This document shows positions 16,391-24,912 of a DNA stretch of 64,000 nucleotides, piece by piece. Positions within the stretch are counted from its first letter, which is position 1, and the number at the start of each line of letters is the position of its first letter. The position numbers and the translations under genes are program-made. Below the pieces are notes generated by a model that saw only the letters and a list, made by a program, of their open reading frames with translations, ran no database searches and was not told where the DNA came from. The stretch is from Eisenbergiella porci (lineage in GTDB: Bacteria; Bacillota; Clostridia; Lachnospirales; Lachnospiraceae): positions 124,001 through 188,000 of the forward strand of contig NZ_VUMI01000002.1 of the NCBI RefSeq assembly GCF_009696275.1, written 5' to 3'.

Positions 16391-17996
16391 TGTCTAACCG
16401 GACCATTGCAGGTTTATTTTTATATGAAAATCTGATGATTGCAGGCATGGCGTTTGTTTTCGGACTGCTGGCCGGCATTCTGTTGTCCAGGCTTGTGAAA
16501 GCCGCGGTGCTCAGAATGTTTGGCATGACGTTTACCCTTGGTTTTTCCGTTTCCTTTCAGACGGCAGGAGTGACATTGTTATATTTTGCTGGAATGTATC
16601 TGTTTGCCCTGCATAAAAATAAAAGGCGGCTCCGGAAAATCAGCTGTATGATCTGTTGTATTACGATCGGCAGAACGAAGGCAGGCTTCGTTCCATGAGT
16701 GTGGTGCTTGGAATCCTGTCAGTTTTATTTATGCTGGCGGTATTCTTTTTTGGAACAGGGGCTGCTGCCCGTATTTTTGCGGATCGCAGCGTCGAGCTGA
16801 ATGTGTTTGATATAATGATACTGCATCCGGGCGGTATGATGGATTTCAGCGCTTATGAAAAACGGATTGGGGAAAGCTTTCCCATACAAAAGAGCTGTTC
16901 CTACGGAATCTATGGCTGGGAAAGCAGGGAATTTTTTTCTTTAAGGCGGCAGGCGGCGCAGGAGCTGGAAAAGCCCGCAACGGCTTATATATGCGGAATA
17001 TCTGTCGGATACGTATATGAAACAGAGCGACTATCTTTATCTGAGACAGATGCTGGGATATGAAATCCCGGAGGTTTACGAAAATTCCTGCTATGTCCAC
17101 TGCACGCCGTCTCTTGCCGGCAAATTTTCGGATTATATGGAGAAGGCCGGGACAAAAGAGGTGAATGGATATGAGCTGAATGCAGGAGGCGTTTTCTCAG
17201 AGCCGTTCAGCCAGAATGATACCTACGGCAACGGCCTGGATTATGTTGTTGTGGTTCCTGATAAGGTGCCGCAAGGGATGGAGATGCGGTACAGTCTGTA
17301 TGCGGCAGTTACGGAGCAGCCTTTGAACAGCGCGGAGCTTGAACAGCTCACGGACGGCGGGCTTGTTCTTTTGGACAGGGGGAGTGGGAAATCTGTTTCC
17401 CCAGGGAAATCTGTTTCCGAAGGGAGGCCTGCCTCCCCGGGAAAGTCAGCTTCCTGTGAGAGGTTAACCTCCCGGGATGAATCAGTTCCCCCTGACGATT
17501 TACTATCTATGGAAACAGGACGGGCGGTCACTTCTTTGATATATCCGGATAAGGATTACCTGTCAGGCAAGTGGGTGCAGAAGGAATCGCTTTCTCAGAT
17601 TTATGTGCTGCTTATCTGTCTGGTATATCTGTCTGTCATTCTGGAAATTACCGGCGCGGCAATTCTTGCAACGCAGGCCCTCAGTGACGGTGAAAAAAAG
17701 AAAAGACGAAACAATATTCTTGGGCAGCTGGGAATGAGCGGGAAACAGATTGCCAGGTTAGATAGCCGACAGCTGATGCTGTTGTTTCTGCTGCCGCTGC
17801 CTCCGGCTCTTATTACCAGCGGCCGGCTGATATATAACGGGGCGCGAAAGCTGCTTCTTGATACTTTGGGAATGCCTGTATTTACGGGAAATATGTGGAT
17901 TTGGCAGGCGGTGGCAATGGCGGTTGGATTTTTTCGGCATTGTACGGGTTTTATTATGGGGCTGTGAGAATGGCGGCTGAAAAACAGATGGGATAA
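16391..17996 (+). pseudogene. BceB-type FtsX-like permease, multiply frameshifted
   Basis: Pieces in successive frames make up one large permease. First come transmembrane segments with NLMIAGMAFVFGLLAGILLS; then, after a shift near 16660, a second helix and the start of the extracellular domain (about 16695-17060). A further shift near 17030 gives the rest of the extracellular domain and the last helices (17017-17930). A final shift near 17930 separates the tail IFSALYGFYYGAVRMA, ending at TAA 17994-17996. BceB proteins have ten helices and a large extracellular domain after helix 7, which fits. At least three frame breaks plus the upstream fusion rule out function. A six-unit hexapeptide repeat sits in the extracellular domain. 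Confidence 0.75.
17386..17493 (+). repeat. Six tandem 18-bp units coding hexapeptides
   Basis: Units of exactly 18 bp (GGGAAATCTGTTTCCCCA type) encode GKSVSP, GKSVSE, GRPASP, GKSASC, ERLTSR and DESVPP. The first units are nearly palindromic within themselves. The array lies in frame in the extracellular domain of the permease relic. Confidence 0.8.
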
Positions 17997-18099
17997 AGCA
18001 GTGCTTCAATAGAAAAGCAGAACGGGTAAAAGGCAGCCGCAGCGGGCAAATGAAATCAAATCAAACCGGCTGCGGCTCATATTGTTTGTGAGCCGACGG

Positions 18100-19074
18100 T
18101 TACTGTCCGAGAATCATCTGCGCTATCTGCAGGTCGCTCACGGAAGAGTCTTCAGCGATTAATTCCATTACTTTTTCAACATAGGCGGTTTCCAGTTCCA
18201 ATTCTTCTGCTATGGCAGAAGCATCAAGCCCTTTCGTTCTCTTTTTCCTGATGATAGCTACAAATTTTGCTTCACCTTCGGCAAGCCCTCTTTCGAACCC
18301 GTCATTTACAAGCATTTTTCCAAGTTCTGTCATTGCAATTACCTCCTTTACTTCGGCCAATTCCTTTTTATTTAAGAATTTAAAAGCTAATGTATACAGC
18401 ACGGCCTTCATTTTCTCCAGTTCAATCGGAGTTACCGTTTTTGAAGCATACTGTATAAAATTCAGGCTTTTTATAATCCGTTCCCCGATCCCCATATGCC
18501 CGGACATCAGGGGCGTCAGAAGCAGGGAAACCAGATCTTCTTTCTCCAGGGGCATTCCCTGCTCCTGCTTTTCTTTTACGCAGGCGAACAGCCGATCTGA
18601 ATCCTTATTCTTCAGACGGATAAGCTTCACATGATAAACATTGATGCCCTCTGCCAGTGAGCTTATGGGCCTTTTCACTTTAGAGGAGCAGATTACATAA
18701 GTAATGACCGCAACATTAAAGGTTCGGGCCGTTGTTGCCTCGTATTCCCGAAACCGTTTCAGATCCTTGCGTGTGACGGAGTCACTTTCAAACTCCAGTT
18801 GTACCCAGAGATTATTCGTTGAGATGTAGTTGAAATCCTGGTACATCTGTTTCGCTTCCAGCTTCACATTTTCAGTGGGGGCAACGTACCGTACGTTGTC
18901 GGTTATCCCCAGCAGGGGCAGAAGCTCTTCGCCGAAATACTGCGCCGCCGTTTTTAAAGCCAGATCCTCATGGTGAATGTTCTGCGGATCAGCCTGATTT
19001 GTCACTTCTTTTTCTTCGTGTTCCTGCACACAGCCTCCTGTTCCGTAAGCTATGTGTAAATATCTATCTTCCAT
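18100..19074 (-). CDS. PD-(D/E)XK-like (Rpn/PDDEXK_2-type) protein
   Basis: The 324-residue protein has an N-terminal segment (about 35-120) with a VKLEAKQMYQDF part and WVQLEFESDSVTRKD followed by FREYEA, reminiscent of the transposase-like nuclease fold of Rpn/PDDEXK_2 proteins. The C-terminal third is helical and charged with a GFERGLAEGEAKF segment, typical of these families, followed by a small repeat region. The catalytic D-ExK triad is not cleanly visible, so nuclease activity is uncertain. The ATG at 19074 lacks a Shine-Dalgarno site; a GTG at 19029 has AGGAGG just 4 bp before it and may be the true start. It stands alone, transcribed towards the permease relic. Confidence 0.55.
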   Translation of the reverse strand: MEDRYLHIAYGTGGCVQEHEEKEVTNQADPQNIHHEDLALKTAAQYFGEELLPLLGITDNVRYVAPTENVKLEAKQMYQDFNYISTNNLWVQLEFESDSVTRKDLKRFREYEATTARTFNVAVITYVICSSKVKRPISSLAEGINVYHVKLIRLKNKDSDRLFACVKEKQEQGMPLEKEDLVSLLLTPLMSGHMGIGERIIKSLNFIQYASKTVTPIELEKMKAVLYTLAFKFLNKKELAEVKEVIAMTELGKMLVNDGFERGLAEGEAKFVAIIRKKRTKGLDASAIAEELELETAYVEKVMELIAEDSSVSDLQIAQMILGQ

Positions 19075-19424
19075 TTAATTATAGCTGGTAATCCGACACA
19101 TGGCAACCGTTTCTTACTGTTATTATGGTAATAGATTTTGTTATTATGGAATAAAAATATTTGCTTTCATAGTGGAATCTTTGTCCGATTGGACAGAAAA
19201 ATCGATTTGATTGTATATGTAAAAATAAACTTGGCAGATAGGATTTACACAATCGGCAGCCAGTGTGTTTTTTATAATAACACAGCATGGCGGAAATAAA
19301 AAATGAAAATTATATAAAATAACATGGCGAAGGAAATCCTGGCTGCTCCCTGGAAAGTGCGCTCCTGTCCGGCAGGAAACCGGCGCTGTAAAAACACAGC
19401 AGCCCGGATTCCATTTCCCTGCCG
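19075..19424. other. Intergenic stretch, no gene seen
   Basis: AT-rich up to about 19320, then a GC-rich segment with a TCCTGTCCGGCAGGA hairpin (about 19363-19378) downstream of the DUF47 gene on the minus strand. No supported coding frame. Confidence 0.45.
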
Positions 19425-20048
19425 TCAGCTGTACTTCAAAATAACCGTTTCCACTACATCCGCCACGTCCTCGCATTTATCGCAGCATTTTTCCAGTCTG
19501 TCATAAATTGCGGTCCAGGACAGGATTTCCACGGCGTCGCCGGATTCGGAATACAGCCTGCGCATGGCTTCTGTGTAAAGCTTGTCGCCGTTTTCCTCCA
19601 GATGGTTGATTTCGATTATCATATCCTTAATCGCTTTGGATTTGCGGAATTCAGGGAATTCCACCATCAGCTTCTTCAGGGCGCAGCAGCAGTCGCAGAT
19701 AATGCTGACGAAGGAAACGGCGTCCTCGCGCAGGGAAGTGATGCGGAACATATACAGCCGCAGCAGTATGTCTTCCAGGCTGTCGGTCACGTCATCGAGC
19801 GCGCTGGAGAGCTCTATGATGTCCTCCCGGTCGATGGGAGTGATGAATTCCTTCAGCAGCTTTTCCATCAAATCATGTTTGGCAAGATCCGCCGTATGTT
19901 CTATATGATGGAGGGCCTCCATGCAGGCCGGCAGCTGTTCGGGATCGAAGCTGATAAAGTTTTCCTTCAGCATATCCGCCGCCTGGCAGGAATAGGTTAC
20001 GGCCTGGATGAACATGTCAAAATAATTATTTTCTTTTTTTCTACCCAT
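19425..20048 (-). CDS. DUF47 (PhoU-like) partner of Pit transporter
   Basis: 207 residues, all helical, in the DUF47/Pit-accessory family related to PhoU. The family pattern is visible: EALHHIEHTADLAKHDLMEKL, FITPIDREDIIELSSALDDVTD and INHLEENGDKLYTEAMRRL. The ExxxD and DxxxH/E residues that bind metal clusters in PhoU-like proteins are present. It lies 43 bp downstream of the Pit gene in the same operon, and such proteins are thought to modulate Pit phosphate uptake. The ATG at 20048 follows AAAGGATATTGCA. The assignment is firm; the mechanism is inferred from the family. Confidence 0.93.
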   Translation of the reverse strand: MGRKKENNYFDMFIQAVTYSCQAADMLKENFISFDPEQLPACMEALHHIEHTADLAKHDLMEKLLKEFITPIDREDIIELSSALDDVTDSLEDILLRLYMFRITSLREDAVSFVSIICDCCCALKKLMVEFPEFRKSKAIKDMIIEINHLEENGDKLYTEAMRRLYSESGDAVEILSWTAIYDRLEKCCDKCEDVADVVETVILKYS

Positions 20049-20091
20049 TGCAATATCCTTTCAGTGAAATGAAATAATTGTATGTAACTGT

Positions 20092-21144
20092 TCAGAATAT
20101 AAACAAAAACAGCCTGGCGCACAGATAGCCAATCAGGCCGCAGCCCGGGAAGGTAAGAACCCAGGTGAGCACCATTTCACGGACCACTCCCCAGTTTACA
20201 CTGGAAAGCCTTCTGGCCGCGCCCACGCCCATGATGGCCGTGGTTTTCGTATGTGTGGTGGAGACGGGGATGCCGGTCAGCGAGGAGAGCAGAAGACAGG
20301 CCGCGCCGGCCATATCCGCGGCAAAGCCCTGGTATTTTTCCAGCTTTACCATATCCATTCCCACGGCCTTAATGATGCGGTAGCCACCGATGGAGGTGCC
20401 CAGGGCCATCACGGCGCTGCACAGAATCATGAGCCACAGGGGAATGCGGAAGCTGGTCACATTATCCTGTCCGTTTGCGAGAAAAATCCCGAGCATGAAA
20501 ACACCCATGAATTTCTGGCCGTCCTGTGCGCCGTGCATAAAGGCCATGGCCGCCCCTCCTGCAATCTGCGCCCCGCCGAAAAATCCGGTGGTTTTGGGCC
20601 GATCCATGTTTTTGCACACCGTCTCCACAGTTTTTGCTGACAGCCAGCCCAGCAGGAAACCCAAAAGTGTGGAGAGGATCAGGCCATAGATAACCTTGAT
20701 CCATTCGGAGCCGTTGATTCCGGCAAAGCTGTTGTGCATGGCAACCGCGGCGCCGGACAGTCCGGCAATCAGCGCATGGCTTTCACTGGTAGGAATCCCG
20801 AACCACCATGCGGCCGCAGCCCAGGAGACAATAGCTACCAGTGCGGCGCACAGGGCGGTGAGGGCCTGATCCGGGTTTCCGCCAAAATCCACCATATTAT
20901 AGATGGTGGAAGCCACGCTGGCATTGATCATTGTCATGACAAAAACTCCGAGGAAATTAAAGAACGCCGCCATGAGAATTGCCGCCTTCGGGCCGATGGC
21001 TCTTGTGGAGACACAGGTGGCGATGGCGTTGGGGGCGTCGGTCCAGCCATTGACGAGAATTACGCCCAGAGTCAGCACAACGGTGACCGCCAGAACCGGG
21101 CTGGAAAGAAGCTGTGACAGAAAAGAAGAGAAGCTGATAGTCAT
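20092..21144 (-). CDS. pit: Low-affinity inorganic phosphate transporter (Pit family)
   Basis: 350 residues with about ten membrane helices. The duplicated Pit signature is visible: VNGWTDAPNAIATCVSTRAI in the N-terminal half and a second repeat around LTGIPVSTTHTKTTAIMGVG. FGIPTSESHALIAGLSGA is a further conserved block. These carriers import phosphate, usually as a metal-phosphate complex with protons or sodium. The start at 21144 is chosen because AAAGGG lies 7 bp upstream; the longer frame to 21165 lacks one. DUF47 follows 43 bp downstream. A TATAAT on the minus strand near 21190 may be its -10 box. Confidence 0.94.
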   Translation of the reverse strand: MTISFSSFLSQLLSSPVLAVTVVLTLGVILVNGWTDAPNAIATCVSTRAIGPKAAILMAAFFNFLGVFVMTMINASVASTIYNMVDFGGNPDQALTALCAALVAIVSWAAAAWWFGIPTSESHALIAGLSGAAVAMHNSFAGINGSEWIKVIYGLILSTLLGFLLGWLSAKTVETVCKNMDRPKTTGFFGGAQIAGGAAMAFMHGAQDGQKFMGVFMLGIFLANGQDNVTSFRIPLWLMILCSAVMALGTSIGGYRIIKAVGMDMVKLEKYQGFAADMAGAACLLLSSLTGIPVSTTHTKTTAIMGVGAARRLSSVNWGVVREMVLTWVLTFPGCGLIGYLCARLFLFIF

Positions 21145-21286
21145 TTCTTTACCCTTTCTCAACATGTTTCAAACATAATATTTACATGGCCTATTATAAT
21201 GAAAGAAAACGGGAAAAACATGCTTTCTGCATTGATTTTACAAACATTTTACATAGGTTAAGATAGTGCAAAAAAGTGGGAAAAAC

Positions 21287-21325
21287 AAAAAAAGGATTCC
21301 CGGAAGCCTTACGGCCCGGGAACCC
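21287..21325 (-). terminator. Terminator of the cytidylate-kinase-like gene
   Basis: On the minus strand GGTTCCCGGG pairs with CCGGGAATCC with one mismatch, followed by seven T (the A-run at 21287-21293 on the plus strand). Confidence 0.85.
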
Positions 21326-21374
21326 TTTCGGGAATCAGTTAAACTGCGCAGCTGTATTGTATTATGTAAGGGAT

Positions 21375-21977
21375 TTACAGCTGCTTCATAAGGGAACAGA
21401 TGAGGTCAACACATCTTTCACGGCCAAGCGCAGTGCTGTTGAGGACGAGATCATAGCTTTCGGCGCGTCCCCATTTTTTGTCGGAGAAGAAATTGTAGTA
21501 AAGGCTTCTGTCCTTATCCATCTTTTTGATGAGCGTTTCCGCTTCTTTTGCTGAAATGTTCTGGCGCTCCATGATTCTTTTAACGCGCTCAGGATGATTG
21601 GCCCGGATAAAAACGGATATGACGTTCGGATAGCTTTCCAGCACGGAATCTGCGCATCTGCCGACGATGATACAGGATTCCTTATCTGCCAGCTGCCGGA
21701 TGATCTGGGACTGCACATTGAACAGCATGTCGTTCATGGGAAGCCCGAAACCGGTCATTTCGTTGGAGTAATCCGAGGGTACGGTATAGAGCCAGGGATT
21801 TGCCCTCTTTTCATCCACGGGCTTGAGATGCTCCATGCCGATACAGCTTTTTTCGGAAGCCAGCTGGATCAGCCTGCTGTCATAGCATTCGATGCCCAGC
21901 TTCTGTGCCGCGAGCTTGCCGATTTCATGGCCGCCGCTGCCAAATTGCCTGCCGATTGTAATAATTGTGTTTGCCAT
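21375..21977 (-). CDS. Cytidylate kinase-like protein
   Basis: 200 residues of the cytidylate-kinase-like P-loop family common in Clostridia. It starts with ITIGRQFGSGGHEIGKLAAQ, where the nucleotide loop is GSGGHEIG rather than the GxxxxGKS/T of true Cmk. Later blocks are SCIIVGRCADSVLE, FIRANHPERVKRIMERQ and DKDRSLYYNFFSDKKWG, the last two being lid and base-binding elements. It likely phosphorylates a nucleoside monophosphate, but the substrate is unproven. ATG 21977 has AAAGGGGG about 10 bp upstream. Single-gene unit with its own terminator. Confidence 0.88.
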   Translation of the reverse strand: MANTIITIGRQFGSGGHEIGKLAAQKLGIECYDSRLIQLASEKSCIGMEHLKPVDEKRANPWLYTVPSDYSNEMTGFGLPMNDMLFNVQSQIIRQLADKESCIIVGRCADSVLESYPNVISVFIRANHPERVKRIMERQNISAKEAETLIKKMDKDRSLYYNFFSDKKWGRAESYDLVLNSTALGRERCVDLICSLMKQL

Positions 21978-22022
21978 ATAAAAGCCCCCTTTTTATTAAT
22001 TGCAAACGCCCCGTCATTACCT

Positions 22023-22050
22023 GCAACAGTTGGGCTGACCGAACTGTTGC
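22023..22050. repeat. Perfect hairpin GCAACAGTT...AACTGTTGC
   Basis: Nine-base perfect arms around a ten-base loop lie between divergent genes. It is a G-to-C-substituted member of the GTAAC...GTTAC family, with compensatory change on both arms. Confidence 0.6.
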
Positions 22051-22201
22051 CATTACCTTTCCTTACTTTAATAGTACCTCAAAAAGGCGGCTTTGAAAAG
22101 GGAATAAGAACCATTTGAAGAAATGAATAAAAACTTGCTTTTTGCAGTGGTATATTTATAGTAGAAGAATAAGATTATATCTGAAAAAAGAAAGGCAGAG
22201 G

Positions 22202-23338
22202 ATGATGCGGCTGGCGGGACGGATAAAGGAAACCTGGGGAGACTACAAGGGAAAAAAGTGCTATGAGGTGCTGCAGAACAGGAAGGAGCCCTGCCCGTTT
22301 TGCACCAATGCCGTATTGCGCAGAGATCAGTATTATATATGTAAGCATCATAATGATGTAAGTTTTGCAGGAGACTCCCGCCGGATCCGCGTGGAACTTG
22401 CCTGCGGTGCATATCGGATGGAAAAGCCGGAGGATCGGCTCAGTCTGAATGAGATGCTGGACAGAGCCAACATTGCTGAAAAAAGCGTTAAAAGCCTTCC
22501 GGGGAGCCATATGGCTGTTTATGATGAAAAGATGCGCAGCAGGGTGGTGCAGGAGCTGGCCATGGAAGCGGCAATGGCTGACGCACTGCGTAAAGAGGAG
22601 TTTGAGATGTATCTCCAGCCACAGATTTCCCTGAAAAAATCGGGAGTCCTGCGGGCGGAAGCCCTGGTACGCTGGCGCGGGGCAGACGGGAAACTTATAT
22701 TCCCGGCAGATTTTATCGGTTTGTTTGAACGGGAGGGGATTATATTCCGCCTGGATTATTACATGCTAGAGCAGGCCTGCAGGTTCCTGAAGCAATGGTT
22801 GAGGCAGCAGGGAAGACCCCTGTGTATTTCTGTCAATGTATCCAGGACAACCATGCTGCAGCCTGATTTTACAGAAAATTGCCGTCGCCTGAAAAGACAG
22901 TACGAAATACCCGACGGATATCTGGAGCTGGAATTTACCGAGGGCGTGATTGTGGAAAATCATGACATTTTCCGCGGGATTGTAAAAGGGCTGCAGGAAC
23001 ACGGGTTTTCCTGCGCCATGGACGATTTTGGAGCGGAACAGTCCTCCCTGAACATCCTGAAGGATATTCCTATGAATGTGCTGAAATTTGACAGGAGGTT
23101 TTTTGAGCGGGGAGAGTATGAGGAAAGGGGACGGGCGGTGGTAGCCTGTATGTTGAACCTGGCTGAGACGCTGAAAATGGAAACGGTGGCCGAGGGCGTG
23201 GAGGATATGGAGCTGGTGGATATGGTGCGGGAAATGGGCTGTGATTTCATACAGGGCTATGTATACGCCAGACCCATGCCGGTCGGAGATTACAGAGAAT
23301 TTATGGAAAGGTTCCTTGCTGGACAAAGAGAAAAGTAA
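22202..23338 (+). CDS. EAL-domain c-di-GMP phosphodiesterase with reduced front end
   Basis: The last 245 residues are an EAL domain with the catalytic features kept: AEALVRWRG, VNVSRTTM, LELEFTEGV, MDDFGAEQSSLNIL, LKFDRRFF and VAEGVED. Hydrolysis of c-di-GMP to pGpG is therefore plausible. The first 130 residues are a patchwork: KKCYEVLQNRKEPCPFCT is the cysteine-rich PAS-type cap common in clostridial signalling proteins, followed directly by a segment resembling the tail of a GGDEF domain. No GGDEF active site is present. Start choice: ATG 22202 has AAAGG upstream; the open frame reaches back to 22142 without one. Confidence 0.88.
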   Translation: MMRLAGRIKETWGDYKGKKCYEVLQNRKEPCPFCTNAVLRRDQYYICKHHNDVSFAGDSRRIRVELACGAYRMEKPEDRLSLNEMLDRANIAEKSVKSLPGSHMAVYDEKMRSRVVQELAMEAAMADALRKEEFEMYLQPQISLKKSGVLRAEALVRWRGADGKLIFPADFIGLFEREGIIFRLDYYMLEQACRFLKQWLRQQGRPLCISVNVSRTTMLQPDFTENCRRLKRQYEIPDGYLELEFTEGVIVENHDIFRGIVKGLQEHGFSCAMDDFGAEQSSLNILKDIPMNVLKFDRRFFERGEYEERGRAVVACMLNLAETLKMETVAEGVEDMELVDMVREMGCDFIQGYVYARPMPVGDYREFMERFLAGQREK

Positions 23339-23383
23339 CGGCAGGGGGAGGACGGATATAAAAAAGAGAGGTTAAAAGGGGGT

Positions 23384-23418
23384 AAAAAAACGTCGGTTAT
23401 CAGAACCGGCGTTTTTTT
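23384..23418. terminator. Bidirectional terminator
   Basis: CGTCGGTT pairs with AACCGGCG around ATCAG, with A7 before and T7 after. It serves the convergent EAL and MATE genes. Confidence 0.92.
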
Positions 23419-23438
23419 AATAAGGAAGTACTGTGATC

Positions 23439-24794
23439 TTACTCCAGCCGCCGGCTGCGCTTCAGCCAGTTGCCCCGCAGATAATATACGATAAACATAA
23501 CCGAGGTGACCGTCCAGGTCAGCGGATAGCTGAAGGCCACGGTTGACAGCTCCGGACGCAGTGGCACGATGGCCAGAATCCACACCACACGCAGCACACA
23601 GATGCCGAAGCAGGTGAGCAGCATGGGAATGACGGAATCTCCGCAGCCCCTGGCGGTGCCGCCCAGGATTTCAATACATATATAAGTAATGTAGCTGGGT
23701 GAGATCACACGCATCATCTGCAGGCCGATGGCGGTAACATTTGCATCGGAGGTAAACAGGCGGAAGAAAACCCTGCCGCCCAGCAGGACTATTGCACTGA
23801 GCAGGATGCTGGTAAAGGCCGCCATGCCCAGGCAGACGCGGACACTTTTATGAATCCGGTCATATTTTCCCGCGCCGAAGTTCTGACCGGCAAAGGTGGT
23901 GATGGCCACGCCATAGGCGCCCATGATCATCCAGAAAATGCCGTCCACCTTTCCGTAGGCCGTCCAGGCGGCAATGGTATCCGTACCGAAGGAATTGATG
24001 CTTGCCTGGATGATCAGATTGGAAATGGAATACATGGTGGACTGCAGTCCGGCGGGCAGGCCGATTCGGATGATATTGTTCAGCATTCCGGGGTAAAAAC
24101 GGATCTCCTTCAGTGACAGTTTGTAGGAATCCTCCGTCCGCATCAGGGCGGTAAGGACCATGACTGCGCTGACTACCTGGGAAAGGGCGGTTGCAATGGC
24201 AACGCCGGCAACACCCAGCTTCAGCCCTACCACAAAGAAAATATCCAGCACAATATTCACAAGGCAGGAGAGGATCAGGAAATACAGCGGACGTTTGGAA
24301 TCTCCCACAGCGCGCAGTATACCGGATCCCATATTATAAATCAGGGAAGGAATCACACCCAGAAAATAAATACGCATATAAACAACGGAGAGGCGCATGA
24401 TATCATCAGGCGTATTCATGAGGCGTAGAGCCGCCCCTGCAAAAATAATGCCCAGTACCATGATAATTGCGCCGCCGGCGATGGACAGGGCAATGGAAGT
24501 ATGTACGGCCCTTTTTACATCTGTTTTGTTTTTGGCTCCGTAATATTGGGAAATAATAACGGTAGCGCCGGAAGAGAGCCCTACAAAGAAGCCCACCAGA
24601 AGGTTGATGAGTGTTGACGCCGGTCCGCCCACCGCCGCCAGCGCTTCCTTTCCCACAAAATTGCCTACAATTACGGCATCGGTGGTATTATAGAGCTGCT
24701 GAAAAAAAGTGCCGAACAGAATCGGGAAAAAGAAGAACAGAAGCTGCTTCCAGATAACACCTTCCGTAATTTGGTTTCCTGTCTGTTTTTTCAT
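23439..24794 (-). CDS. MATE-family multidrug/sodium antiporter
   Basis: 451 residues with twelve predicted helices. The opening (KQTGNQITEGVIWKQLLFFFFPILFGTFFQQLYNT split by charged turns) and the VGNFVGKEALAAVGG loop match the DinF/NorM-like MATE group found in many copies in Lachnospiraceae. MATE proteins export drugs or metabolites against sodium or protons. The start at 24794 (MKKQTGN) is preceded by GGGGGGA; longer upstream frames run into AT-rich non-coding sequence. Its promoter region borders the giant palindrome at 24913-25345. The substrate is unknown. Confidence 0.92.
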   Translation of the reverse strand: MKKQTGNQITEGVIWKQLLFFFFPILFGTFFQQLYNTTDAVIVGNFVGKEALAAVGGPASTLINLLVGFFVGLSSGATVIISQYYGAKNKTDVKRAVHTSIALSIAGGAIIMVLGIIFAGAALRLMNTPDDIMRLSVVYMRIYFLGVIPSLIYNMGSGILRAVGDSKRPLYFLILSCLVNIVLDIFFVVGLKLGVAGVAIATALSQVVSAVMVLTALMRTEDSYKLSLKEIRFYPGMLNNIIRIGLPAGLQSTMYSISNLIIQASINSFGTDTIAAWTAYGKVDGIFWMIMGAYGVAITTFAGQNFGAGKYDRIHKSVRVCLGMAAFTSILLSAIVLLGGRVFFRLFTSDANVTAIGLQMMRVISPSYITYICIEILGGTARGCGDSVIPMLLTCFGICVLRVVWILAIVPLRPELSTVAFSYPLTWTVTSVMFIVYYLRGNWLKRSRRLE

Positions 24795-24912
24795 AAGTAG
24801 AGTCCCCCCATACAGCTTTAAAGATGAATTGATTGCAAAAAAATAACCGCCCGAAAAATATGGGCGCTTCCTATTATAAATGCTCCGCGCCCGAAACTCA
24901 ATAGGGAAGATC

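Noticed and set aside
17386-17493. CRISPR array for the 18-bp repeats
   Set aside because: There are no spacers: units are directly adjacent, in frame and encode hexapeptides.
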